Source: Mesorhizobium sp. Root554 (GTDB taxonomy: Bacteria > Pseudomonadota > Alphaproteobacteria > Rhizobiales > Rhizobiaceae). Taken from it: DNA of 63,725 nucleotides. This document shows positions 50,238 to 60,497 of this stretch, piece by piece (positions within the stretch are counted from its first letter, which is position 1; each line of letters starts with the position of its first letter). The stretch covers positions 3,387,971-3,451,695 of the forward strand of contig NZ_LMGA01000001.1 of NCBI RefSeq assembly GCF_001427025.1, read 5' to 3'. The notes under the pieces are model-generated. The model ran no database searches. It had not been told where the DNA came from and saw nothing but the letters and a program-made list of their open reading frames with translations. A program made the position numbers and the translations under genes.

Positions 50238-52015
50238 GGGCCATTGGCGACCCTGGGCACGTTGCGGCTCAGTCCGAGCGGGAACCGGCAGCGGCAGCGC
50301 AGCCCGTCACCTTCGCGCGCACCGTCGGGCTCTACACGCCGGCGAAAGGCCGGCAGCTCTCCGCCTCGGTGCTGTTCCTCAGCCCGTGGGGGTTCGAGGA
50401 GATGTGCACGCGAAAGCTTTGGCGCATCCTCGCCGACCGGTTCACCGAAATCGGCGTCGCCAGTCTGCGCTTCGATTATCCCGGTACCGGCGACTCCCTC
50501 GATGCTGTCGATCACGGCACTGGTCTGCCGCTGTGGGAAGATTCGATCGTTGCCGCTGCCGCCGAATTGCGCCGATTGTCCGGCGCACACCGGATCGTCC
50601 TTGTCGGCCACGGCCTTGGCGCTGCGCTTGCCGGCATCGTCGCGCCGCGCCTGACCGACGTCGAGGCCATCGTCATGATGGCGCCCGTCGTTGAAGGCCG
50701 GTCCTATCTGCGCGAACTGGCAGCTTGGTCCAAAATGGTCGATGAGGGACTTGGTCTAAAGGCAGATCAGCGCATGACCGGCCATATCGCCATTGCCGGT
50801 CTCGTGATGCCTGATCAGGTCGCCGCAGAAGTCAAAAAGCTCGCGCTGAGCCGGCTTGAGGAGCCGCCGGCACCGCGAATATTGGTGGTCCAGCGTCCCA
50901 ACCAACCACGGGACGCCGGCATCGCCGACCATTTCGAAGCGTGTGGCGCGGATGTCGGGCGTCTGCCTTATACCGGCTACGAGGACCTCGTTTCCAATCC
51001 AGCCATCGCCAGGCAGCCGGAGGCGCTTGTCGAGAAACTGGTGAACTGGCTGGGCCGGGGTGCCGAACCTTTCGAACCGACCACTTCGGTTCCGGGTCTA
51101 CCGAAGGAGGTTGTCCTTCACGGCAAGGATTTCATCGAAACGCCGCTGCGTTTCGGCGAAGGCGACCGACTTTTCGGTATTCTCTGCCGCCCTCTGGGGC
51201 AACGGCGCGGCGCAACGGTGATCCAACTGGGCACCGCCTATGACCGCGCCGCCGGCTGGGGCCGCTCCAGCGTGGAAACGGCTCGATATCTTGCCTCGAA
51301 CGGCGTCGCCAGCCTGCGCTTCGATGCCGCCAATGTCGGCGACAGCCCACCGGCGCCCGCGGCGCCGGAACAGGTGTTGTTCGCGGATAGCCAGGTAGCC
51401 GACGTGCGTGCGGCGCTCGACCTTGTGAAGGCGCATGAACTTGGATCGGCGATACTTGCTGGCCGCTGCAGTGGCGCCTATCTCGCCTTCCGGGGTGCCG
51501 TGGCCGATGCGCGGTGCAAGGCGGCACTGGTCGTCAACCCATACACCTATGTCTGGGACCACGAGGAAATCGTAGACGAAGCGCTACGCCAGACGGCGCG
51601 GTCTCTCGAGGACTATCGCAGCCGCGCCTTGCGGGCAGAGACGCTCAGGCGTCTGGCCGCCGGCGACATCGACCTCGCACGCGCCGTACTCAACATCAGC
51701 AAGCAGATCGGCCGCAGACTTTCAGCCAGATCGGTTCGGCTTGGTAGCCTCTCCCGGCAGGGGCGAATCCACGAGGCCATTCACGCCGACTTCCGCATCC
51801 TGTGCGACCGTGGCGTGCCGCTCACGATCCTCTACAGCGGCGGCGATGTCGGCCTGCATCGATACCGGCTGCATTTCGGCCGCGAGGGCGCCGGAATGAA
51901 ACGCTATCCGAATGTCGCGGTCGAAATCGTGCCGGATGCGGACCACAACATGTCGCCATCCTTCGCCAGGGTGCTTGTCCGCGATCGGATATTGCAGATG
52001 GCCCTGAAGTTCTGA
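50234..52015 (+). CDS. Tandem alpha/beta-hydrolase protein
   Basis: A 593-aa protein made of two alpha/beta-hydrolase domains (about 25-275 and 300-590). In the first, the nucleophile elbow is GHGLG (125-129), so the expected Ser is Gly and the domain is probably not catalytic. In the second it is GRCSG (410-414), with C412 in the nucleophile place, and D-H partners late in the chain (VPDADHNM). These resemble the paired hydrolases of exosortase- and polysaccharide-associated loci. May remove or transfer acyl groups on the glycan. Coupled to the flippase gene. Confidence 0.85.
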   Translation: MRAIGDPGHVAAQSEREPAAAAQPVTFARTVGLYTPAKGRQLSASVLFLSPWGFEEMCTRKLWRILADRFTEIGVASLRFDYPGTGDSLDAVDHGTGLPLWEDSIVAAAAELRRLSGAHRIVLVGHGLGAALAGIVAPRLTDVEAIVMMAPVVEGRSYLRELAAWSKMVDEGLGLKADQRMTGHIAIAGLVMPDQVAAEVKKLALSRLEEPPAPRILVVQRPNQPRDAGIADHFEACGADVGRLPYTGYEDLVSNPAIARQPEALVEKLVNWLGRGAEPFEPTTSVPGLPKEVVLHGKDFIETPLRFGEGDRLFGILCRPLGQRRGATVIQLGTAYDRAAGWGRSSVETARYLASNGVASLRFDAANVGDSPPAPAAPEQVLFADSQVADVRAALDLVKAHELGSAILAGRCSGAYLAFRGAVADARCKAALVVNPYTYVWDHEEIVDEALRQTARSLEDYRSRALRAETLRRLAAGDIDLARAVLNISKQIGRRLSARSVRLGSLSRQGRIHEAIHADFRILCDRGVPLTILYSGGDVGLHRYRLHFGREGAGMKRYPNVAVEIVPDADHNMSPSFARVLVRDRILQMALKF

Positions 52016-52053
52016 AGGCCGGAAACTGGCTATAATGCCCTGGCCGCGCTCGG

Positions 52054-54513
52054 CTAGAATTGCACCGTCGATTTCATGTTGATCGCGCGGACGTCGCCGA
52101 AAGGTTTGGCCTCGCTTGACCGGCGCGAGAGCCGCACCAGCCTTGGCTCGTCGGGAGCAAGGTTGAACCAGTTATCGCCGGCTGAAAAGCCTGGCGCATC
52201 TATCTGCACGCCCTGCGCCAGATGGCTGACCGACAGCGTTAGCAGCCAGCCTTCGGAATCCTCGCTCAGCTCGACCGAAACCTCGGTGTTGCCGAGCGGG
52301 GCGGCGCTGCCGAGCGGAAAATGGAACGCCTCGCTGATTACAGCGCCGGTCTGCGCGTCCTTCAGCCGAGCCACCGTGACGTCATGCGAGGGCGGCCCGA
52401 ACCGGAACGCGTAATTCGTATCGAAGAAAGCACCGAAGATCTGCGTCGCGGGCAGGGTCATGTCCTGCCGCGCGGCAAGAGTAACAATGCTTTCGCCGCG
52501 GACCACCGGAACCGAGCCATCGCGCAGGCAGACGAGTTCGATACGCAATTCGCGTGCCGCCGCCGTCTCGTTCAATACGTGTACATCGACCCCATTGGTG
52601 CCTTCGTCGGAAAGCAATATCTGCACCGGCCGAAAAGCGCGGCGCAGGGCATGGAACGCCGGCTTTGGTGTGCCAGTCGCGTCGATGACGCCCCAGCCGG
52701 CGCCGGGCAGGAAATCCTGCAGGGACAGCACGAGCGCCCCATTGCAGCTGGATCCGGGCCTGCGCCATTCCGCGAACGTCGCTTCCATCACCTCCGCCGA
52801 GACTATACGCGACAGGTCGAGATAGAGCGTCGGGTTTTCGCGCCTCATACGGATGGGGTCATGTCCGTAGAGGTCGGCGAGATAGTGATCGCGGATATCT
52901 TCGAAGTCCCACGAAGCGCCACGGTCGCGGGGCACGCGCGCCTTCCAGCGCGGATCGTGCACCGCCGGGACCGGCAGATGCGTGTCCAGCGTCGATTGTT
53001 CCGGCACATTGGCAAAGGCGAGGCTCTCGGCGGCAAAGCGCACATTGGCCCGGCGCGCATCGTCGAGCGGCCGGCAATAGGCGCCGACGCCATAATAATG
53101 GGTCACTCCCGAATTCGGCGAGAACGGCATTGCCCCGCCGCACGGGCTGTTCGGCACGTAGGGCAGATCCGGCCTGATTTCGGTTGCAACTCTGGGGAGG
53201 ATTTCGTCGGTCAGCGGGCCGGACAACGAAGCCTGGGGCAGCCCGAGCATAGCCGCCTGCTGCGCCATTTCGCTGCCGCCACACAGCACGGCAAGTGAGG
53301 GGGATGCGGACGTTCCCTGCAGAAACTGCCGCGCTTCCTGCTCGACCAGCGCCGCGAAGTCCGGATCTTCGGCGGGATAGTCGAAATTGGCGAACATGAA
53401 GTCCTGCCAGACCATGATGCCGAGCTCATCGCACAGCCGGAAAAAGTTCGGCGTCTCGTAGGTCATGGTGCCTGGAATGCGCAGCATGTTCATGCCGGAA
53501 TCCGCGGCCAGACGCAGCCATGGTTCGTAGCCCTCCCGGGTACCCGGCAGGTTCGCCATGTCGGCGTTTGTCCACACCGCGCCGCGGCAGAAGACGCGCT
53601 CGCCATTGATGAGAATGGCGAAATCCTTGCCATCCGCGCCACGATCGATTTCGATGCGACGGAAGCCGGTGCGTCCTGCCGGATGCGCTCCGTCCGCGGT
53701 AACGATCGTCACATCCTGCAAGGCCGGACGTCCATGCGTGTGCGGCCACCATGCTTCGATGCTGGGCAGCAGAAGCGAGCCCGAAAAGCAGTCGCCGTCA
53801 CGCACAAGCTCGGCTTCCCGATCAGCGCAGACGACTTTGACTGGTCCGCGCAATCCATGAGCGGAAAAACGTATATCGAGCCGGCCGTTGCCTGCCTCGT
53901 CGAGGCCTGCGCGCATGACGACGTCGCGCGGCGCGGGCGAGGCGTCCCGGAAGAGGCGGATCGGCCGAAAAGGACCGGCGGGATGGACTTCCGGGCACCA
54001 GCCCGGCATGTAGCCGATCAGCGACGTACGGGTAAGCCGCAACCCCTGCGGCGTAATCATCTGCGGCCGCCAGCGGGCGCGGCGGCCGCGCTGATCCAGA
54101 TACGGCGCCAGCGCCCGGAAGCAGATGGCGAGACGATCCGTTCCGGTCAATATGACCGGAACGTCCAGAGCCACGAACATCGAGTTTGACGCGGCGACCA
54201 AACGGTCGTTCAGGAAGATTTCGGCGATGGTCGCCAATCCTTCGAACCGAAGCGTCGCTGCTCCTGGCGCTTCACCGGCGAGGTCGACCAAATACCACGC
54301 GTCTTGACCGTTCAAGGGTTGCGGCGCGGCGCGGTCGAACTTCCCCGCCCGCTCCAAGGCGCCAGCCACCGTGCCGGGCACCTGCGCGTCGATCAGTTTG
54401 GCGTTGTCGCACGCGCTTGGATCCGCCCAGGCTCCGGCGGGGGTTACAGCCATTCGCCAACCCCTGTCGAGCAGACGGTCGGTTTGCTCCAGAGGGGAGA
54501 TGATCATGTCCAT
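52054..54513 (-). CDS. Glycoside hydrolase family 2 protein (beta-mannosidase-like)
   Basis: An 819-aa enzyme with the GH2 order: sugar-binding jelly roll (about 1-190), Ig-like domain, TIM barrel (about 295-630) and C-terminal beta domains. The acid/base candidate is E415 in LCGGSEMAQQ, where beta-mannosidases have GNNE, and the barrel strand GMNMLRIPGTMTYE is typical. No signal peptide, so it acts in the cytoplasm or is not classically exported. Two bases separate it from the DUF1839 gene, as the last gene of the carrier-protein operon. Substrate inferred only from family. Confidence 0.88.
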   Translation of the reverse strand: MDMIISPLEQTDRLLDRGWRMAVTPAGAWADPSACDNAKLIDAQVPGTVAGALERAGKFDRAAPQPLNGQDAWYLVDLAGEAPGAATLRFEGLATIAEIFLNDRLVAASNSMFVALDVPVILTGTDRLAICFRALAPYLDQRGRRARWRPQMITPQGLRLTRTSLIGYMPGWCPEVHPAGPFRPIRLFRDASPAPRDVVMRAGLDEAGNGRLDIRFSAHGLRGPVKVVCADREAELVRDGDCFSGSLLLPSIEAWWPHTHGRPALQDVTIVTADGAHPAGRTGFRRIEIDRGADGKDFAILINGERVFCRGAVWTNADMANLPGTREGYEPWLRLAADSGMNMLRIPGTMTYETPNFFRLCDELGIMVWQDFMFANFDYPAEDPDFAALVEQEARQFLQGTSASPSLAVLCGGSEMAQQAAMLGLPQASLSGPLTDEILPRVATEIRPDLPYVPNSPCGGAMPFSPNSGVTHYYGVGAYCRPLDDARRANVRFAAESLAFANVPEQSTLDTHLPVPAVHDPRWKARVPRDRGASWDFEDIRDHYLADLYGHDPIRMRRENPTLYLDLSRIVSAEVMEATFAEWRRPGSSCNGALVLSLQDFLPGAGWGVIDATGTPKPAFHALRRAFRPVQILLSDEGTNGVDVHVLNETAAARELRIELVCLRDGSVPVVRGESIVTLAARQDMTLPATQIFGAFFDTNYAFRFGPPSHDVTVARLKDAQTGAVISEAFHFPLGSAAPLGNTEVSVELSEDSEGWLLTLSVSHLAQGVQIDAPGFSAGDNWFNLAPDEPRLVRLSRRSSEAKPFGDVRAINMKSTVQF

Positions 54514-54515
54514 GC

Positions 54516-55490
54516 TCAGCCGATCCGCCCGGCCAGGATGCCGAACAGCCGGTCCCAGGCCTCTGCGGCAGGCTCGAGGATGCCCGCCAGCGGCTCGAAT
54601 TTCCTGCGGGTGACGGCGCGGGCGAGCTGGAACTGAGCCGACTTGGCGACCTCGGAGACGCGCCGCGCTTCCGTGGCTGCCTCGCTCAGCGACCCATCCG
54701 GCGCGATCCAGTCCAAGTGACTTGCCGCCAGTTCGAAATTGGCGCCGAGCTGGCGCAGCGTGTTGAACGCGTATTGGTGGAAGAAGCCGAAAGGCCGTTC
54801 GGCGATTTCGGTGACCTGCTCGGGAAAAACCTGGGCGAATGCCGCGACGGGATTGGCCGCCGGCCGGCGGGCAAAGTGAACGCCAAGCAGCCGCAGCGCC
54901 TCGACGTGCAGATGATCTGGCGTGGGTGGCGCGGCGGGAAAACGCGCGAACTCCGTGTAGGGCAGGAAGGACGGTTCGTCCGGCGCGGCGTTGTGGTGGA
55001 ACAGCCCGTCGAAATCGTCGTCCTCCAGCCGGAAGAACCCGCCATTGTGGAAGTAATCGAGACTACGGCCAGCTATATCGAGCCGGTTGACGGCGATCGT
55101 CGTCTTGCCGTGCTCGGTCCGGTAGGCGACGCCGCGCGTATCGGGCAGGAAATAGCTGTCCATCTCGACCAGGCAAAGCCGGCCGCGCTCGATCTGCACC
55201 GCAAGATGGGTCTCGACGCGGTCGTAAATGGCGAGTTCGGTGCATCTGATGCCGTAGAGCGATTCCAGATCGTCCAGCGGAACCTTGAAGAAAGTGAATT
55301 GGTCGCCCTCGAAATCCTGTGTCAGCGTAAAGCCGAGCATCGCCTCGGGCGGCGCGCCGAAGCTGTTCAGCACTTCGATCCACAGATCGACATAGCAATT
55401 GGTCTCCGGCCACATGCGCTCGGCATCGTGCAGCGCATGCGGACGGTAGCTCCCGGGGTCAAGCCCGGCGAAGACGGCCTTCTGGCTCAA
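54516..55490 (-). CDS. DUF1839 family protein, aminoacyl-carrier-protein associated
   Basis: A 324-aa soluble protein of the family that accompanies aminoacyl:[carrier protein] ligases in rhizobia. An N-terminal [17 protein letters not shown] holds a Cys near a helix start, followed by [20 protein letters not shown] and [20 protein letters not shown]. The layout recalls papain-like acyltransferases such as BtrH, so it may transfer the aminoacyl group from the carrier protein to an acceptor; this is inference. Overlaps the ligase gene by 4 bp. Confidence 0.85.
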   Translation of the reverse strand: MSQKAVFAGLDPGSYRPHALHDAERMWPETNCYVDLWIEVLNSFGAPPEAMLGFTLTQDFEGDQFTFFKVPLDDLESLYGIRCTELAIYDRVETHLAVQIERGRLCLVEMDSYFLPDTRGVAYRTEHGKTTIAVNRLDIAGRSLDYFHNGGFFRLEDDDFDGLFHHNAAPDEPSFLPYTEFARFPAAPPTPDHLHVEALRLLGVHFARRPAANPVAAFAQVFPEQVTEIAERPFGFFHQYAFNTLRQLGANFELAASHLDWIAPDGSLSEAATEARRVSEVAKSAQFQLARAVTRRKFEPLAGILEPAAEAWDRLFGILAGRIG

Positions 55491-56401
55491 GCCGAATATC
55501 CGAGCGCCTCGCGAACGGCGGTGGGCCAGTCGGCCACGCGCAGCCCGTGATGATGGAACAGCGCCAGCGCGATGCGCTCCAGCCCGAAGCCGACGCAGGC
55601 GGTATGCGCCACTTCGCCGTCGCTGGTCGTCAACTCCCAGGTCTTGCCGAAATGGTCCTGATGATAGTTGAAGCTCATGCAGGCGGTGGGCTTCGCCACC
55701 GAAGTGATCGGGATCAGCAGCTCGAACTTCAGATTCTGGTCGCGCTGGTTATTCTTCATCATCCGCCCGGCGCGACCGAAGAACGGGTCGTTGGCGACAT
55801 CGATCTCCACCGGAAGCCCAACCTTCGCCATCAGCTTCTTGCCGCGCTCCATCCACTCGCCACGGAAGGCCACGACCTGCTCGGGCGTGCCCATACGGAC
55901 GAATTCACGCATGCGGAAAAGCTGCATGCGGGCAGGATCGTTGGACGGCTCGTGACGGAAGCAGTAGGACTGCAAAGCGAATAGCCCGCCCTTGACCGGC
56001 AACGGACCGCGCTTGGCGACCGTCGGATAGAGCGGATAGCAGGCGGCCGGCGTCAACACGATGTCGGTCGCTTCCTGCCCTTTTGTCCAATCCTGTCCGG
56101 TTTCCAGGCATTGCAGCAGGTTCATGTGGTCGAGTTCGTTGCCGCAGAAGCTGTGCACCGTGCCGGCAAGCTGCGGGAAGCTCTTCAAATAGCCGCTGCC
56201 CTCGAAATGCGCCTTGTTCATGCCCGGCGGAAAGCTGATCGCTTCAGCAGCATCGCCGGTCGCGAAGGTCTCGATCAGCGCCTCGAAGCGCCGGATAACG
56301 TCCTCGAATTCGCCGCTGCGGCCGTAAAGGCCTTCGACGCCCATATCGATGAGGAGGCCTGACTCGAACAGCCTGTCGAGCAGTGAGGTCTGCATGTCCA
56401 T
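55487..56401 (-). CDS. Aminoacyl:[carrier protein] ligase (seryl-tRNA synthetase-like)
   Basis: A 304-aa truncated homologue of atypical SerRS, lacking the tRNA-binding arm. Motif 2 is [21 protein letters not shown] (from 148, E166) and motif 3 is [10 protein letters not shown] (271-280). Zinc ligands C121, E166 and C269 align with C131, E176, C279 of Bradyrhizobium Bll0957, with a constant offset of 10. Such enzymes activate glycine or alanine with ATP and load it on a carrier protein, here most likely the 83-aa protein at 57578. Which amino acid cannot be read from the sequence. Confidence 0.93.
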   Translation of the reverse strand: MDMQTSLLDRLFESGLLIDMGVEGLYGRSGEFEDVIRRFEALIETFATGDAAEAISFPPGMNKAHFEGSGYLKSFPQLAGTVHSFCGNELDHMNLLQCLETGQDWTKGQEATDIVLTPAACYPLYPTVAKRGPLPVKGGLFALQSYCFRHEPSNDPARMQLFRMREFVRMGTPEQVVAFRGEWMERGKKLMAKVGLPVEIDVANDPFFGRAGRMMKNNQRDQNLKFELLIPITSVAKPTACMSFNYHQDHFGKTWELTTSDGEVAHTACVGFGLERIALALFHHHGLRVADWPTAVREALGYSA

Positions 56402-56405
56402 TGGA

Positions 56406-57578
56406 TTATCCTGTCAGGCTGGTGTCCTGCCTGTGCGCCAGCAACAGGTTGGACGTGTTGCCCAGTATGCGGTCGTTGGAGATCATCAGCTGCGCCGAAT
56501 GCGCATCGCGCAGATGCCGTCCGAGGCTGAAGGGCGTGCCGTTCTTGTAGCCGAGGATGCCGCAGATCAGCATGGCGTGATTGATGATGGTGAGGATTGT
56601 CTCGGAAGCGCCGACCTTCACATTGTTCATCGCCACCGCGAAGCTCATCGACGACAGCCGGTCCGGATCGGACTTGGCCGTTTCGTATTCGCGCAACCCG
56701 GCAATCACGTTCGATTTGACCAGCTGAAGCAGGTTCGACGCCTCGGCCAGCCGCAGCGCGCCGGGCGGCGTGACGCCGGGGCTCTTGCGGGCCGCCGCGC
56801 GCACAAAGTTCTGCGCCCGCACCACCGCATTGACGGCGATGCCGTACCACACCGCGCTCCATAGCAGATGCGAGGTCGCCAGCATCGATTGGGCCGCGAT
56901 TTCGGCGAAAGGCTTGGGCAGGATTTGCTCGGCCGGCGCCTCGCCCTTGAACAGATAGCCGTCGGAGCAGGTGCCGCGCATGCCGAGCGTATCCCAGATC
57001 TGGGTGCGTTCGAGCGAATACTGGTCTCTGGTGAAGGCTGTCATCACCTGGTCGGTCGACGCAGCTTCGGCGTTGGCGCGTGAGGTGATCAGGATCGCGT
57101 CGGCATATGCGCCATAAGATATGACGGTCGCGTCCTTTTCCAACGTGCAGCGGTCTCCGTTGACCGAAATGGCGCAGATGCTGTTGCGCAGATTGCCGCC
57201 GATGCCGCCTTCTGTGGTTGCCGAGGCGAGAAGCAGCTGTTCGTCGCAGATGCGCCGCATGAAGGCGCGATGCCAGGCGCTGTCGGCGCCATGCGTGACG
57301 AGGCTCGATAGTTTGATGTGGTGCATGGCGAACATCATCGCCGCCGCCGAACAGGACTGGCCGAGCAGCGAGCAGATTTCCGCGACCTGCGACAGGCTGG
57401 CGTCCTCGCCGCCCAGATTGCTGGCGACCTGGATCGACAACAGCCGCTCCAGCTTCATCGCATCCGCCGCTTCCTGCGGAAAGCGCGCCTGGGCGTCGAC
57501 ATCGTCCGCATGAGCGGCCGCGATTGCCGCGACACGCCCGGCGCGTTCGGCCAGGCTGGCGTTGACGGAGATGGTCAT
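56406..57578 (-). CDS. Acyl-CoA dehydrogenase-like flavoprotein
   Basis: A 390-aa ACAD-fold protein. The middle domain pattern [15 protein letters not shown] and the C-terminal helices ([53 protein letters not shown]) fit the family, while the usual catalytic Glu position is not evident to me. Encoded between the carrier protein and the ligase, it probably acts on an aminoacyl-carrier-protein thioester or a lipid acyl group instead of acyl-CoA. One-base overlap with the carrier-protein stop. Confidence 0.87.
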   Translation of the reverse strand: MTISVNASLAERAGRVAAIAAAHADDVDAQARFPQEAADAMKLERLLSIQVASNLGGEDASLSQVAEICSLLGQSCSAAAMMFAMHHIKLSSLVTHGADSAWHRAFMRRICDEQLLLASATTEGGIGGNLRNSICAISVNGDRCTLEKDATVISYGAYADAILITSRANAEAASTDQVMTAFTRDQYSLERTQIWDTLGMRGTCSDGYLFKGEAPAEQILPKPFAEIAAQSMLATSHLLWSAVWYGIAVNAVVRAQNFVRAAARKSPGVTPPGALRLAEASNLLQLVKSNVIAGLREYETAKSDPDRLSSMSFAVAMNNVKVGASETILTIINHAMLICGILGYKNGTPFSLGRHLRDAHSAQLMISNDRILGNTSNLLLAHRQDTSLTG

Positions 57579-57829
57579 CAGGCTGCCGCCGCGCTGCCGG
57601 TAATGCTTTCCACGGCGAGCGCAATCGAGTCGATGCTCTGGAATGACCTGCGGTTGAGCAGGGCGTCGGGAAATTCGATGTCGAAGGCTTCTTCGATAGC
57701 CAGCATGATCTGCACCGAGGCGAAGGAGGAAAGGCCGGCCTTATAGAGGTCGGAATCGTCTCTCAGTTCGCCGGCCGCCATGGACAGGCCGCCATGCCTG
57801 GCCAGCAATTCACGTATCCTCTGTTTCAT
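57578..57829 (-). CDS. Carrier protein of the aminoacyl ligase operon
   Basis: An 83-aa acyl-carrier-type protein. The phosphopantetheine site is in DLYKAGLSSFASVQIM, where S35 takes the place of the serine in the common DSL motif (here SSF). Helix 3 and 4 are present (IEEAFDIEFPDALLNRRSF). First gene of the minus operon (carrier protein, ACAD, ligase, DUF1839, GH2) and the likely substrate of the ligase. Confidence 0.92.
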   Translation of the reverse strand: MKQRIRELLARHGGLSMAAGELRDDSDLYKAGLSSFASVQIMLAIEEAFDIEFPDALLNRRSFQSIDSIALAVESITGSAAAA

Positions 57830-58182
57830 CGATGCCCCAACCTCTTCAAGGATCGTCTTGCATGGCCCTCAGGCTTGCAGTCGGGACCATACGGCAAGGT
57901 TGATAAGATGGGCTAAAGGGGAATGGATAAGGGTCGTTGAAACAAATCGCTAAATTGCTTTGGGTTTGTAGTTTTACCGGGCTTGTATGCCGGCTCGGGG
58001 CCGGAAATTTGCCGAATGGATTGAAGTTCGGTTTACCAAACGGTGTAAAACAATTCTGCCCGCTGCTGTGCGGAAGCTATCTTAACCCCACCTTAAGGAT
58101 GCGGCGCGCGTCGGTGATGGCGAGCCCGCAGCAGTCCTCTGCCGCCTGGGCGGGAGCATGGCCGATTGCACGGACCGAAAAG

Positions 58183-59388
58183 ATGAACCCGAGGCCTTCA
58201 TTCAAGTCGGAATTCGCCGATAGCCGCCGGCCGCTCGCCGTGCAGGTGGTGCGCCAGTACGCGCCCAATCGCGGCGGTCTGGAAGACGTGGTGGGTAATC
58301 TTTCTGCCGAGCTGCGCAAGCGCGGCTACCGCGTACGAGTGGTGACGCTCGACCGGCAATTCACCGCGCTCGACAAGAAATTGCCGGAACGGGAAATGCT
58401 GAAGGGTGTCGAGGTGGTGCGCATACCGTTCCGGGGCTCCACCCGCTACCCGCTGGCGCCGGCGGTTTTCCGCCATCTCGCCGATGCCGACATCGTCCAT
58501 GTCCACGCCATCGATTTCTTCTTCGATGCTTTGTCATGGGGCCGCTTCCTTCACCGCAAGCCGCTCGTCGCCACCACGCATGGCGGTTTCTTCCACACAA
58601 GGAAATTCGGCGCGGTCAAGAAAATCTGGTTCCAGACCGTGACGCGCCTGTCAGCCCTGGGCTATCGCTATCTGGTCGGCTGCAGCGCCCAGGACACCCG
58701 CGCCTTCCAGGCGATCGCCGGCGAGCGGGTGGTGCAGATAGACAATGGCGTCAACATCGACAAATTCGCCGGCGCCGCATCGGCCTTTCCCGTTCGGCGC
58801 ATGGTCACGCTCGGCCGGTTCTCGGCCAACAAGCGTCTCGACAATCTGCTCGATACGATGCAGCGGCTCGTCCGGCTCCAGCCAGACTGGCGGCTGGATA
58901 TTGTCGGCATTCCCGGCGACGTCACCGAGGCCGATTTGCGGCGGATGATCGGAGAGCGTGGCCTGACCGGCAAGGTGGAATGTCATATCGGTCTGCCGGA
59001 CAGCGCCATCCGCGCGCTTCTCGGCCACTGTTCCTTATTCGCCTCCGCTTCCGAGTATGAAGGATTCGGTCTTGTCGCTGTTGAAGCCATGAGCGCGGGG
59101 CTGATGCCTCTGCTCCACCCCAACACCGCTTACAGCGATCTCGCTTCCAGGCATAAAGAGGTCCGGCTCTGCGATTTCGGTGCGCCTGAAAAAGCGGCGG
59201 CTTCCATAGAAGCGGCGTTCGCCGAACTGTTCACCGGCGCCAATGCCTATCGCCTGGCCGCGATGCAGGCGGCAGCCGCCTACTCATGGGAGCGCGTCGC
59301 AGACCGATACGCCGAACTATACGGACACGTCCTGAAATCCGAGCCAGCGTCCGAGGAGCAGTTGACGCTCCGGCACAAGCGCATCTGA
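58183..59388 (+). CDS. GT4 family glycosyltransferase
   Basis: A 401-aa GT-B enzyme. The N-terminal half begins VQVVRQYAPNRGGLEDVVGNLSAEL; the C-terminal donor domain has MVTLGRFSANKRLDNLL and the retaining-enzyme signature SASEYEGFGLVAVEAMSAG with two glutamates. Start uncertain: in-frame ATGs at 58099, 58117 and 58183 all precede the conserved part and none has a strong ribosome site; I took 58183. Divergent from the carrier-protein operon. Adds a sugar to the growing repeat unit. Confidence 0.9.
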   Translation: MNPRPSFKSEFADSRRPLAVQVVRQYAPNRGGLEDVVGNLSAELRKRGYRVRVVTLDRQFTALDKKLPEREMLKGVEVVRIPFRGSTRYPLAPAVFRHLADADIVHVHAIDFFFDALSWGRFLHRKPLVATTHGGFFHTRKFGAVKKIWFQTVTRLSALGYRYLVGCSAQDTRAFQAIAGERVVQIDNGVNIDKFAGAASAFPVRRMVTLGRFSANKRLDNLLDTMQRLVRLQPDWRLDIVGIPGDVTEADLRRMIGERGLTGKVECHIGLPDSAIRALLGHCSLFASASEYEGFGLVAVEAMSAGLMPLLHPNTAYSDLASRHKEVRLCDFGAPEKAAASIEAAFAELFTGANAYRLAAMQAAAAYSWERVADRYAELYGHVLKSEPASEEQLTLRHKRI

Positions 59389-59396
59389 GATCGGTC

Positions 59397-60497
59397 TTGC
59401 AAAAAAGCCCACAGATCGGTTCGGCAGGCGTGCCACGCACGGGCGATCGGTCGCGCCGCCATTTACTGCGGCTGTCGGCAACGATTGTGGCCCTTGCCGT
59501 TACGTTCGATGCATCGGCGAGTTGCCTGCGCGGCATAAACCTTTCGGGGGCCGAATTCGGCGAGCCTCCGGGCGTCTACACCAAGGATTATATCTACCCC
59601 AGCGACCGCACGATCGAGTATTTCACCGCCAAGGGCTTCAATTCCGTGCGGCTGCCGTTTCTGTGGGAGCGGTTGCAGCCGGAGCTGATGAAGGATTTCG
59701 ACGGCGCGGAGAAAGACCGACTCGCCTCTGCCGTGGCCGAGCTGAAGACCGCCGGCATGACCGTCATTCTCGATCCCCATAACTATGCTCGCTATCGTGG
59801 TCAGGTGATCGGCTCCGACGCGGTTCCGGAAGCGGCCTTTGGTGATTTCTGGAAGCGGCTGGCGGCCCAGTACAAGAACGACAAGTCGGTCCTGTTCGGT
59901 CTGATGAACGAGCCGCACGACATGCCGGCGAGGCAATGGTTGTCGGCTGCCAATGCGGCGATAGCCGGGATACGCGAAGCCGGCGCGGACAATCTGGTCC
60001 TGGTTCCCGGAACGAACTGGACCGGCGCGCACAGCTGGGAGAGCGGTTCGCTGGAGGAGGCGAACGCGACCGTCATGCTCGGCGTCAAGGATCCTGGCGA
60101 AAACTACGCCTACGAGGTCCATCAGTATATGGACGGCAACTTCTCGGGGACCAGCCCGACCTGCGAACGTGCCGGCGATGCGGTGGCCGCGCTGAAAAGC
60201 GTGGGTGCATGGTTGGAGAAGAACGGCAAACGTGGCTTTCTCGGCGAGTTCGCCGGCGCTGCCAACACCGAGTGCATGACCGGGATCGCCAACATGGCGG
60301 GCGTCGTCAATGCCGACCCGCAGCACTGGGTCGGCTGGACGTACTGGGTCGCGGGCGACTGGTGGCCGGCCACCGAGCCGATGAACATCCAGCCCTCGGA
60401 AGACGGTGACAGGCTGCAATTGAAGGCGCTGGAACTAGGCGGCGGCGTGCCCGCGCCATCGGGGGCATGTCCGGCACTGGAAAAGCAGCCGGGCTAG
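59397..60497 (+). CDS. Glycoside hydrolase family 5 (endoglucanase-like), secreted
   Basis: About 366 aa. A hydrophobic segment (LSATIVALAVTFDASAS) after RRHLLR is a signal peptide. The GH5 fold shows GFNSVRLPFLWERLQPE, the acid/base Glu in GLMNEPHD (residue 172), HQYMD, and the nucleophile Glu in GFLGEFAG (residue 284). TTG 59397, nine bases after the GT4 stop, is the best start I see; GTG 59430 is possible. Periplasmic cellulases like this often accompany exopolysaccharide genes and trim or edit the polymer. Confidence 0.9.
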   Translation: MQKSPQIGSAGVPRTGDRSRRHLLRLSATIVALAVTFDASASCLRGINLSGAEFGEPPGVYTKDYIYPSDRTIEYFTAKGFNSVRLPFLWERLQPELMKDFDGAEKDRLASAVAELKTAGMTVILDPHNYARYRGQVIGSDAVPEAAFGDFWKRLAAQYKNDKSVLFGLMNEPHDMPARQWLSAANAAIAGIREAGADNLVLVPGTNWTGAHSWESGSLEEANATVMLGVKDPGENYAYEVHQYMDGNFSGTSPTCERAGDAVAALKSVGAWLEKNGKRGFLGEFAGAANTECMTGIANMAGVVNADPQHWVGWTYWVAGDWWPATEPMNIQPSEDGDRLQLKALELGGGVPAPSGACPALEKQPG

